Source: Gammaproteobacteria bacterium (GTDB lineage: Bacteria > Pseudomonadota > Gammaproteobacteria > Pseudomonadales > Azotimanducaceae). From it: a DNA stretch of 5,266 nucleotides. The notes under the pieces were generated by a model. The model had not been told where the DNA came from and made no database searches. It saw only the letters and a program-made list of their open reading frames with translations. The translations under genes and the position numbers were made by a program. Below are positions 1 through 5,266 of this stretch, one piece after another (position 1 is the stretch's first letter; every line of letters begins with the position of its first letter). The stretch lies in contig JAUILW010000266.1 in the NCBI GenBank assembly GCA_030432795.1, positions 1 to 5,266 on the forward strand. Reading direction: 5' to 3'.

Positions 1-291
1 CTCCAGTCCGGTGCGGCCATCACGGCACGGCTGGAGGCGTTCTGGGAGTCGGAACGCGGCGGCGGCTTCGAAGGGTTGAAGTCCACCGAGATCGACAGCT
101 TCACGAATGTGGCGCTGCGCGTGGGTTATGAATCAGCGGCCAACTGGGCGGTGAACCTCTATGTGGAGAATCTCACCGACGAAGATACCTTTGATGGCCT
201 GAACAACAACGGCGGCATCATTCCGTCCCATTTCTTTGGGCCGACGCGACCGCGCACCGTAGGGGTAAGCTTCAGCTACGAGTGGGATTGA
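1..291 (+). CDS. TonB-dependent receptor, C-terminal end (partial)
   Basis: This is the 3' end of a gene that begins left of the window. The frame is open from base 1 and gives 96 codons before TGA at 289-291. The protein shows the alternating polar/hydrophobic pattern of outer-membrane beta strands. It includes a strand reading WAVNLYVENLTDED, followed by a loop (FDGLNNNGGIIP) and the closing PTRPRTVGVSFSYEW, the typical 'PRTxGxSxxYxW' end of TonB-dependent receptors. The aromatic Trp is the penultimate residue rather than the last, with Asp after it. Such receptors import siderophores, cofactors, sugars or other substrates across the outer membrane using TonB energy. The substrate cannot be told from this tail. 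The plug domain, TonB box and signal peptide lie outside the window. The last 20 bp overlap the 3' end of the opposite-strand regulator. No hairpin terminator is visible after the stop. Confidence 0.85.
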   Translation, partial: LQSGAAITARLEAFWESERGGGFEGLKSTEIDSFTNVALRVGYESAANWAVNLYVENLTDEDTFDGLNNNGGIIPSHFFGPTRPRTVGVSFSYEWD

Positions 292-1144
292 GGCGGGCGA
301 GCGGGTCGCCGTCTACCTGGTTGTCGCTGCAATGCTTGAGCGCCTGGATAACCGTGTAGAAGAGTTCCGACTGGTTACGCACGCCGATCTTGCGATAGGC
401 GTTCTTACGATGCAGTTTTACCGTTTCAACGGAAATGCCGAGGTCCGCGGCGATGGCTTTGCCGGTGTGCCCGTGCAGGATGGCCTGCACGGTCTGCTGC
501 TCGCGTGCGGTCAGGACCGACGCACCGAAGTGCGTCAGGGCCGCTTCGAGCTGTGTTCGAAGGCTTGTCGAGCTGTTTTCCTCAGCCGCAGGCAGTGCCT
601 GCCAGTGCTGTTGCATGAGAGTCTGCACCAGCGGCGTCATGTCGCGAAGCTGTTTCAGACTTGTGCGCTCGAACACGTTGCTGTCGCCGGTACGCGCCAG
701 GGACAGGTTGGCGAAGCCGCCATCCGTCAGCGGCGTCAGATAGCCACACTCGTCGATGATGCCGCTGAAGCGGTAGTAGGTGCGGTAATACTCACTACTG
801 CGAAAACCCCTGGGCGCGAGCTCATGCAGCGGAAAGAAGCCGAAGCGCCGCTCGCGCGACGCCGCTGCGTAGTAAGGGTCGAGCAGAAACGTACCGCCAA
901 TGAAGCTGTCGAGGTTCGGCCGGTCGCCAGGCAGCGGCTGCTCACGGTAAGCGATGACTGGCGCTGCAGTGCCGGGGTAAATGACGATGCAGGCTTCGTC
1001 GATGGGCATCCAGGCGCGCAGCAATTCGAGCAGCAGCGGCGCAAACCGTTGTGTGCCGGCCTCCGGCAAAACGCGGGCTATATGGTCGCTGATGGTGGCG
1101 AGGTCGGACATGTTCTTGGGCCGCATGGCGCGGTAGATCGGCAT
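272..1144 (-). CDS. LuxR-type HTH transcriptional regulator
   Basis: This encodes a 290-residue cytoplasmic DNA-binding regulator if translated from the outermost ATG. In-frame ATGs also occur at codons 7 (1126) and 12 (1111). None has a convincing Shine-Dalgarno, and codon 12 (MSDLATISDHIARVL) is an attractive alternative start. Residues about 211-265 form a standard LuxR/GerE helix-turn-helix: LTAREQQTVQAILHG, then the recognition helix ISVETVKLHRKNAYRKIGV. The N-terminal ~180 residues form a sensory-type domain containing a conserved-looking stretch, FRSSEYYRTYYRFSGIIDEC (114-133), followed by GYLTPLTDGGFANLSLAR. No receiver-domain phosphorylation site is apparent, so it is probably ligand-responsive ('solo LuxR' style) rather than a two-component response regulator. 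It is divergent from the polyamine operon with only a 47-bp spacer, which makes it the likely regulator of that operon. The inducer is unknown, with polyamines or agmatine as reasonable guesses. The gene tail overlaps the receptor gene tail-to-tail. Confidence 0.88.
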   Translation of the reverse strand: MPIYRAMRPKNMSDLATISDHIARVLPEAGTQRFAPLLLELLRAWMPIDEACIVIYPGTAAPVIAYREQPLPGDRPNLDSFIGGTFLLDPYYAAASRERRFGFFPLHELAPRGFRSSEYYRTYYRFSGIIDECGYLTPLTDGGFANLSLARTGDSNVFERTSLKQLRDMTPLVQTLMQQHWQALPAAEENSSTSLRTQLEAALTHFGASVLTAREQQTVQAILHGHTGKAIAADLGISVETVKLHRKNAYRKIGVRNQSELFYTVIQALKHCSDNQVDGDPLARLNPTRS

Positions 1145-1191
1145 GCTAACCGTTGCGCGCCACCACAGCTACGTACAATCGGGTGTGGACG
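1145..1191 (+). promoter_or_regulatory. Divergent intergenic region, candidate operon promoter
   Basis: This 47-bp spacer (80 bp if the regulator starts at its third ATG) is the only non-coding gap in front of the five-gene operon. On the plus strand TACAAT at 1174-1179 matches the -10 consensus at 5 of 6 positions. The best -35 partner is TTGCGC at 1153-1158, only 3 of 6, with a short 15-bp spacing. A start site from this -10 would fall about 1185-1187, leaving almost no leader before the ATG at 1192. A weak -35 is what an activator-dependent promoter would show, but that is inference. No clear inverted repeat fitting a LuxR-type operator is seen, only the 6-bp palindrome TACGTA at 1170-1175. 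No convincing minus-strand promoter was found. Confidence 0.35.
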
Positions 1192-1551
1192 ATGAGCGCT
1201 CCGCTGGTCCTGATCCCGCGTGATGTGAAGCGTGCGTGCGAGTACCCGTTCCACCCGGTAGGAGAAAAAGCCATCCATGCGGTGGCGCACGGTAACGATG
1301 ACATGCCGATCCTGACGCCAGCCTTAGTCGCGGGCGAGGAATTGGATACGCTCGCGGATCACTGCGGCCTGGCGCCGGCGCGCACTTTGGAGGGGCGCGC
1401 CGAAGACGGTCTGGTGGCGGACGTCAGCCTGCCGGGCCAACGGGTGCTCGGCGTGCAACGGCATCCGGAATGGCGCGTGCGCAACGACCCGGTCTCGGCG
1501 GTGCCGTTCCCGGCATTTGGCCGTGCGATACGGATGAGTACCGAGCGGTGA
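1192..1551 (+). pseudogene. puuD: Gamma-glutamyl-GABA hydrolase (PuuD/SpuA) remnant with internal in-frame deletion
   Basis: This 119-codon reading frame runs from ATG at 1192 to TGA at 1549-1551, against about 250 residues for the class-I glutamine-amidotransferase (peptidase C26) family. Residues 4-45 match the family N-terminus: PLVLIPRDVKRACEYPFHPV, then GEKAIHAVAHG and MPILTPAL. Residues about 60-119 match its C-terminus: EGRAEDGLVADVSLPG, then VLGVQRHPEWRVRNDPVS and PAFGRAIR. The central half, including the oxyanion strand and the Cys nucleophile of the 'ICRG' motif, is absent. The C-terminal His and Glu of the triad remain (H91 and E93 in HPEW). The frame is not broken, so a polypeptide could still be made, but it should lack hydrolase activity. 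Other departures from family habit are R10 (usually Cys in IPCD) and R90 (usually Trp in QWHPEW). An intact enzyme would release GABA from gamma-glutamyl-GABA, the last step of the pathway encoded downstream. The stop overlaps the next start (GTGA). An assembly-level deletion is a possible alternative. Confidence 0.8.
1354..1371 (+). other. Inferred deletion junction inside puuD remnant
   Basis: N-terminal family similarity (LDTLAD, normally continuing into 'DGxLLTGSPSNV') stops here. Directly afterwards the sequence resumes as GLAPARTLEGRAEDGLV, which resembles the family segment before the C-terminal HPEW ('xLAPxLRVEARAPDGLVEAV'). By comparison with the family length, about 120-130 codons (roughly 360-390 bp, a multiple of three) are missing. 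No obvious direct repeat, insertion-sequence end or other scar marks the site, and the precise breakpoint cannot be fixed without an intact homologue. Confidence 0.6.
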
Positions 1552-2357
1552 ACGTCTTCGCTGCATTCAAATACATCGTGTATGCGGCGCTCATCGTCAA
1601 CATTGGTCTTTTCATGCAGGAAGAGTGGGCCGCCGCGTCGCACGTGTTTGGCGACAGCGTGCCGCTCGCTGAAGTTATCTCCGCCTTCGCGGCTACGATC
1701 GATACCCTGGCCTGGGTCGTGCTGCTGCTCGTCTTCGAACTCGAGACCTATCAGATTCCCGATCACCGGCTGACCCCGGCAGTTACCCGCACGCTTCTGG
1801 TGGTGCGGGTGTTCTGCTACACCCTGATCGTGTATGCGCTCTACGGATACGTCACTAAAGCCCTCGGATTGTCCGTGTACCTGCCGGCGGCGGGGTTGGA
1901 TGTGTGTGCAACACAAGGTTTGTCTTTACTGGTCGATCTCGATGAGTACGAACCAGTGAGCGCCGCGAATTGTGCGATGAACGGCGATATCATGTACTAC
2001 GCAGCTGCCGGCATCGTTGCGCCGGCGGCCACCTTTGAAGCAGCGTGGCGGCTCGCCTGGATCGACGTCGTCAACGCAACCACCTGGATACTGGTGGTCC
2101 TCAATCTCGAGCTCGATGTGCAGCTGCTGCTGCGCGACTGGTTTCGCGGCTGGGTGGAAGCAGCCAGCAAGCGATCGAAGTTCCTTTTGTATGCGGTGCT
2201 GGTGCTGGTAGCGGCGTATTGGGGGCTGTTTGGCGATTTCCTGGACTTCTGGGACGCATTTTTGTGGATCGTCGCCTTTGTGTTCATTGAACGAAATGTT
2301 GTGATTTGGGAGAAAGAAATTGACGAGGAACATGAGCAAGCCGACCACGCTGCATGA
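1548..2357 (+). CDS. Six-helix membrane protein of unknown function with threefold repeat
   Basis: I do not recognise this as a named family. The chosen start is GTG at 1548, overlapping the upstream stop as GTGA, and gives 269 residues. The frame is open further upstream to 1470, but that stretch is the puuD remnant read in another frame. Predicted helices lie at about 9-24, 48-66, 83-102, 171-190, 212-229 and 236-253. By the positive-inside rule both ends are cytoplasmic, and the C-terminus is a charged tail (EKEIDEEHEQ). Three two-helix units share K/R-x3-Tyr in the first helix (K8/Y12, R87/Y91, K211/Y215) and D/N-x3-W-x7-E in the second (D52/W56/E64, N176/W180/E188, D236/W240/E248). The middle unit carries a long, presumably periplasmic loop (about 104-168) with two cysteines (C120, C142). 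There is no signal peptide and no known transporter motif. Its place inside a polyamine operon, overlapping the next gene by 26 bp, suggests a role in polyamine uptake, sensing or membrane organisation of the pathway; this is inference only. Confidence 0.85.
   Translation: MNVFAAFKYIVYAALIVNIGLFMQEEWAAASHVFGDSVPLAEVISAFAATIDTLAWVVLLLVFELETYQIPDHRLTPAVTRTLLVVRVFCYTLIVYALYGYVTKALGLSVYLPAAGLDVCATQGLSLLVDLDEYEPVSAANCAMNGDIMYYAAAGIVAPAATFEAAWRLAWIDVVNATTWILVVLNLELDVQLLLRDWFRGWVEAASKRSKFLLYAVLVLVAAYWGLFGDFLDFWDAFLWIVAFVFIERNVVIWEKEIDEEHEQADHAA
1566..2297 (+). repeat. Threefold protein-level repeat (two-helix units)
   Basis: The repeat is visible in the protein, not the DNA. Second-helix segments align without gaps: IDTLAWVVLLLVFELE (51-66), VNATTWILVVLNLELD (175-190) and WDAFLWIVAFVFIERN (235-250). 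First-helix segments also align: FKYIVYAA (7-14), VRVFCYTL (86-93) and SKFLLYAV (210-217). The loops between the two helices differ greatly: about 39 residues separate the Tyr from the Asp/Asn in unit 1, 84 in unit 2 and 20 in unit 3. This points to ancient triplication of a hairpin followed by loop divergence. Confidence 0.55.
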
Positions 2358-3648
2358 TCAGCTCGAGCTGCTCGTGGCAGACGCAAACGGCCTGCCCCGC
2401 GGCAAGACGATTGAAGGGGCAACCTACGACGAGAAGGATCTGCCGCACCTTGCAGAGGCAGTCTTTTTCCACAGCGTCACCGGTGCCTACGCAGACACGA
2501 TCGAGATCTACGACTCGAACGATCGGGACCTCCTGCTGGAAGCAGACTGGAGCACTTTCCGGCCGACCCCCTGGAAGCGGGGCGATGTGGGGCAGGTGGT
2601 GTGCCGTACGCTGAATCAGCTGGGTGAGCCCATACCCTACGACCCGCGCAACGTGTTGCAAAGGGTGATCGATGCCTACGAGGAGATGGGCCTGCACCCG
2701 GTGGTGGCGCCGGAGGCGGAGCTCTATCTACTTGAACCTCTCACGCGTGGAGCGCTGGCGCTCACGCCTGCTGCTGGCGCTGGTGGCGCTATCGAGGTTG
2801 GGGGCGAGTCCTTCAGCCCCGATGCGCTGGACAAGTATTCCGCCGTCATGGACGACATCTACAACATGTCGGCTGAGATGCGCCTGGACCTGGCCGGCGT
2901 AGTGCACGAGATGGGACCAGCGCAGGTTGAGTTCAACGTCGCGCATGGCGATGCCATGTCGCGGGCGGATCAGCTCTTCCAGCTCAAGCGCCTGATCAAG
3001 GGTTGCGCCGAGCGGCACGGACTGTTGGCCAGTTTCATGGCCAAACCCATGGCCGGAAAACCTGGCAACGGCCTGCATGTGCATTGCAGCGTGGTAGATG
3101 AGGCCGGCAAGAACATCTTTGCTCTGCGACGAGGCCTGATTCCACCGCCCTTACGGCACTTCATCGGTGGCATGCAGAAGTACCTGCCGGATGCCTTTGC
3201 GTTGATCGCGCCGCACGTCAACTCCTATAAGCGCTTCGTGCGCGATCAGTCTGCGCCGGTAAACCTCTCCTGGGGCTACGACAACCGCACCACGGGATTG
3301 CGCGTACCGTTCAGCCAACCGGCTGCCGGACGGGTGGAGAATCGCGTGGCCGGTGCCGATGCAAATCCCTATCTGGTGATCGCAGCAACCCTCGTCTGCG
3401 GCCTGATTGGTCTGAAGGAAGAGGTTCCACCGAGCAAGTCTGCGGGAGGCGACGCATCTGAGCTGGATACCAGCTTCCCACGCGATCTGGCGGAAGCCCT
3501 GCGTGTGCTCGAGCGCAGCACGCCGCTCCGCCGCGCGCTGGGGGACGCGTTTGTGGACGTGTTCGTGTCGGTCAAACGGGCGGAGCTCGCGCACTACGAG
3601 AAGGAAATTACCCGTTGGGAAATCAGCTACCTCGGTAGCGTGCTGTGA
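2332..3648 (+). CDS. puuA: Gamma-glutamylputrescine synthetase-like ligase (glutamine synthetase fold)
   Basis: This encodes a 438-residue ATP-dependent ligase of the glutamine synthetase superfamily, predicted to join glutamate to the amino group of putrescine in the cytoplasm. The N-terminal beta-grasp segment includes VADANGLPRGKTI (15-27). The catalytic domain shows the metal-binding glutamates in APEAELYLL (E128, E130) and in EMGPAQVEFN (E193, E200). It also has the histidine motif GNGLHVHCS (H249, H251), the NSYKRF loop (297-302), the nucleotide/glutamate-binding NRTTGLRVP (318-326) and RVENRVAGADANPYL (334-348). NRTTGLR and RVENR are typical of the PuuA/SpuB branch rather than of GlnA, and the GlnA adenylylation tyrosine region is absent. 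Neighbouring oxidase and agmatinase genes support putrescine as substrate; another amine (as in IpuC-type enzymes) remains possible. The start is uncertain: ATG 2332 has GAGGA only 2 bp away, whereas TTG 2320 has GGGAG at better spacing and would add four residues. The gene overlaps the membrane protein gene by 26 bp. Confidence 0.9.
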   Translation: MSKPTTLHDQLELLVADANGLPRGKTIEGATYDEKDLPHLAEAVFFHSVTGAYADTIEIYDSNDRDLLLEADWSTFRPTPWKRGDVGQVVCRTLNQLGEPIPYDPRNVLQRVIDAYEEMGLHPVVAPEAELYLLEPLTRGALALTPAAGAGGAIEVGGESFSPDALDKYSAVMDDIYNMSAEMRLDLAGVVHEMGPAQVEFNVAHGDAMSRADQLFQLKRLIKGCAERHGLLASFMAKPMAGKPGNGLHVHCSVVDEAGKNIFALRRGLIPPPLRHFIGGMQKYLPDAFALIAPHVNSYKRFVRDQSAPVNLSWGYDNRTTGLRVPFSQPAAGRVENRVAGADANPYLVIAATLVCGLIGLKEEVPPSKSAGGDASELDTSFPRDLAEALRVLERSTPLRRALGDAFVDVFVSVKRAELAHYEKEITRWEISYLGSVL

Positions 3649-4952
3649 CGGAACGCCGCGCGGGCGGCGATGCTCGAATCGGCTTCGATGCATCGTGGTA
3701 CTACGCTACCGCTCGAGGTGTTGCTGACCACCCGGCGCTCGCGCAGTCGGTGGATGTCGATGTATGTGTGGTTGGTGCGGGGTACACCGGTCTGTCTGCA
3801 GCCATCGAGCTCGGCGAGCGCGGCTATCGCGTCGTGGTACTGGAAGCGCACCGCGTAGGTTCCGGCGCGTCGGGACGCAACGGCGGCGTGCTCGGCACCG
3901 GCCAGCGCAAAGACCAGGACGAGCTGGAGCGGTGGCTCGGCGAAGATGCGGCGAGACAGATGTGGCAGATTGCGGTGGATGCCAACAACCTTGTGCGCGA
4001 CCGTGTGCAGCGGTTTGCCATCGACTGTGATCTGAAGGACGGCGAGTTGACGGTCGCCCACAAGGCGCGCCATGAGGCGTCTTTGTGGCGCTATGTGGAG
4101 CATCTCCAAACCAACTATGGCGACAACACCAAGCGCGTCGTCTCGCGCGATGAGGTCCGCGATATGCTCGGCGTGGAGTCGTACTTCGGTGGATACGTGG
4201 ACAGTCACGCCGGCCACATACACCCGCTGAACCTGGCGCTTGGCCTGGCCCGAGCCGCAACCGAGCTGGGTGCCACCATCTACGAGGCCAGCCCCGCGTT
4301 GGGCTATCGCAGCACCCCCGACGGTGTGACGGTGCGGACCGAGGCCGGGGAGGTGCGAGCGAAATATCTGGTGATCGCCTGCAACGGTTATCTGGGGCGG
4401 TTCGAACGGGGCATGGAGCGCTACCAGATGCCCATCAACAACTTCGTGCTCGCCACCGAGCCGTTGGGTGAGGCACGGGCGCGCGGCATCAACCGGGACG
4501 ATCTGGCCGTGGTGGACACACGATTCGTGGTCAACTACTTCCACAACTCACCGGATCATCGGCTCATCTTCGGCGGCGGCGAAAACTACTCCTCGCGGTT
4601 TCCCAAAGACATGAAGGCATTCGTGCGTCGGCATATGCTCGAGGTGTACCCGCAGCTTGAAGACGTGGCGATCGAGTACGCCTGGGGGGGTACGCTTGCC
4701 ATCACCATGCGCCGCATGCCGCACTTCGGCCGCAGAAACGAGCAGGTGTACTGGGCGCAGGGGTACTCGGGCCACGGCATCGCCATGGCCAACATGGGCG
4801 GCAAGCTCGTCGCCGAGGCGATTGCGGGGCAGGCGGAGCGGTTCGACCTCTTTGCCAATCTCAAACACCTGCCGTTTCCAGGCGGACGCCTGTTGCGGTG
4901 GCCGGCGCTCGTTGCCGGTATGCTCTACTACTCCATGCTGGATCGGTTCTGA
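3645..4952 (+). CDS. puuB: Gamma-glutamylputrescine oxidase-like FAD-dependent oxidoreductase
   Basis: This encodes a 435-residue flavoprotein of the DAO/OrdL family. It is predicted to oxidise gamma-glutamylputrescine with O2 to gamma-glutamyl-aminobutyraldehyde, ammonia and H2O2. After a ~37-residue N-terminal extension with the family-typical ASWYYATA, the Rossmann FAD site reads VDVCVVGAGYTGLSAAIELG (37-56; GxGxxG at 44-49). It ends in the acidic residue of VVVLEA (E67), which should hold the FAD ribose. The next family motif is GSGASGRNGG (72-81). The C-terminal FAD-closing motif, WAQGYSGHGIAMANMGGKLV, begins at about residue 370. The tail RWPALVAGMLYYSMLDRF is usual for PuuB-like proteins. 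Length is normal and the frame is intact. It starts at GTG 3645, sharing GTGA with the ligase stop and having no clear Shine-Dalgarno, so translational coupling is likely. The gene is followed after 1 bp by agmatinase. Confidence 0.9.
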   Translation: MTERRAGGDARIGFDASWYYATARGVADHPALAQSVDVDVCVVGAGYTGLSAAIELGERGYRVVVLEAHRVGSGASGRNGGVLGTGQRKDQDELERWLGEDAARQMWQIAVDANNLVRDRVQRFAIDCDLKDGELTVAHKARHEASLWRYVEHLQTNYGDNTKRVVSRDEVRDMLGVESYFGGYVDSHAGHIHPLNLALGLARAATELGATIYEASPALGYRSTPDGVTVRTEAGEVRAKYLVIACNGYLGRFERGMERYQMPINNFVLATEPLGEARARGINRDDLAVVDTRFVVNYFHNSPDHRLIFGGGENYSSRFPKDMKAFVRRHMLEVYPQLEDVAIEYAWGGTLAITMRRMPHFGRRNEQVYWAQGYSGHGIAMANMGGKLVAEAIAGQAERFDLFANLKHLPFPGGRLLRWPALVAGMLYYSMLDRF

Positions 4953-4953
4953 C

Positions 4954-5266
4954 ATGAGCGTGCACCCCCGCCCGGATCTGCTCGGCCACACGGCCAACAT
5001 GACGTTCGCTGGTGAGCTGACGTTCCTGCGTCGTACCCGCACCCGCGATATCGAAGGCGCCGACCTGGTGGTAACCGGCATTCCCTTCGACATGGCGACG
5101 ACGTTCCGGCCGGGCGCTCGTCTCGGCCCTCAGGCCATCCGCGCGGCGAGCGTGCAGCTCGCGGAAATCGCCGGGCGAGCGTTCCCATTTGGCATCGATC
5201 CGTTTGCACACCTGGCGGTGGCGGACTACGGCGACTGCGACATCGACACCGGCTACCCGCAGGAGG
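4954..5266 (+). CDS. speB: Agmatinase / ureohydrolase, N-terminal part (partial)
   Basis: This is the first 104 codons of an arginase/agmatinase-family protein running off the right edge. ATG 4954 lies 1 bp after the oxidase stop with no strong ribosome site, which implies coupling. Family signatures present are the first beta strand VVTGIPFDMATTFRPGARLG (positions about 40-59), then PQAIRAASVQL and the HLAVADYGDCDID segment. The ATTxRPGARxGPxAIRAAS pattern is that of agmatinases rather than arginases. The manganese-binding His and Asp motifs lie further along than the window reaches, so catalytic competence cannot be judged. The predicted reaction is agmatine to putrescine plus urea, supplying the substrate of the upstream ligase. 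Guanidinobutyrase or a related guanidino-acid hydrolase is the main alternative. Confidence 0.87.
   Translation, partial: MSVHPRPDLLGHTANMTFAGELTFLRRTRTRDIEGADLVVTGIPFDMATTFRPGARLGPQAIRAASVQLAEIAGRAFPFGIDPFAHLAVADYGDCDIDTGYPQE

Noticed and set aside
272..330. GC-rich segment after the receptor stop as a terminator hairpin
   Set aside because: There is no stable stem followed by a T run on either strand, and the segment codes for the C-terminus of the LuxR-type protein.
332..1195. Long open frame on the plus strand opposite the LuxR-type gene (287 codons)
   Set aside because: Its translation has no recognisable domain and is rich in Arg, Val and Gln typical of antisense reading in GC-rich DNA; the minus strand carries a clear LuxR HTH.
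1470..1547. Extending the membrane protein to the upstream start at 1470 (26 more residues)
   Set aside because: The extra residues are the puuD C-terminal coding region read in another frame and add no hydrophobic or conserved segment; GTG 1548 sits right at the first helix.
1359..1916. Minus-strand open frame of 185 codons across the puuD remnant and the membrane protein start
   Set aside because: Its composition (His, Arg, Gln rich, low complexity) looks non-coding, and both opposing plus-strand genes have supporting evidence.
3627..4544. Long minus-strand open frame (305 codons) opposite the puuB-like gene
   Set aside because: The plus strand has an unmistakable FAD Rossmann motif and full-length family match; the antisense product has no family features.
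4684..4690. Run of seven G as a possible frameshift site in the puuB-like gene
   Set aside because: The frame continues through it with family-consistent residues (AWGGTLA), so there is no sign of an error or programmed shift.
1..5266. CRISPR array, insertion sequence, tRNA, rRNA or riboswitch
   Set aside because: No direct repeat/spacer pattern, terminal inverted repeats, transposase, tRNA-like cloverleaf or long structured leader was seen, and nearly all bases are in genes.

Overview
The window carries most of a polyamine catabolism locus, flanked on the left by the tail of a TonB-dependent outer-membrane receptor. The DNA is GC-rich. The receptor, the LuxR-type regulator and the gamma-glutamyl-putrescine style genes together suggest a Gram-negative proteobacterium, most likely a gammaproteobacterium. 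That placement is inference from gene content and protein style, since no marker gene is present.

Layout, left to right. Positions 1-291 (+) are the last 96 codons of a TonB-dependent receptor. A LuxR-type regulator lies on the minus strand (272-1144), its 3' end overlapping the receptor's tail by 20 bp. A 47-bp divergent spacer follows, then five co-directional plus-strand genes packed with no real gaps. (1) 1192-1551 is a shrunken puuD/spuA gene (gamma-glutamyl-GABA hydrolase) whose two ends are intact and joined in frame, while the middle with the catalytic cysteine is missing. (2) 1548-2357 encodes an unrecognised six-helix membrane protein with a threefold internal repeat. (3) 2332-3648 encodes a glutamine-synthetase-fold ligase of the PuuA/SpuB type. 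(4) 3645-4952 encodes a PuuB/OrdL-type FAD amine oxidase. (5) 4954 to the window edge is the start of an agmatinase (SpeB) gene.

As a pathway, agmatinase would make putrescine from agmatine, the PuuA-like ligase would gamma-glutamylate it, and the PuuB-like oxidase would convert the product to gamma-glutamyl-aminobutyraldehyde. An aldehyde dehydrogenase (PuuC, not in the window) and a PuuD hydrolase would then yield GABA. The local PuuD is almost certainly inactive, so the last step would need another hydrolase elsewhere. The divergent LuxR protein is the obvious candidate regulator.

The two most noteworthy points are the in-frame gutted puuD, still coupled by a GTGA overlap to the next gene, and the membrane protein. 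In the latter, each of three two-helix units repeats a K/R-x3-Tyr signature and an Asp/Asn-x3-Trp-x7-Glu signature at identical spacing.
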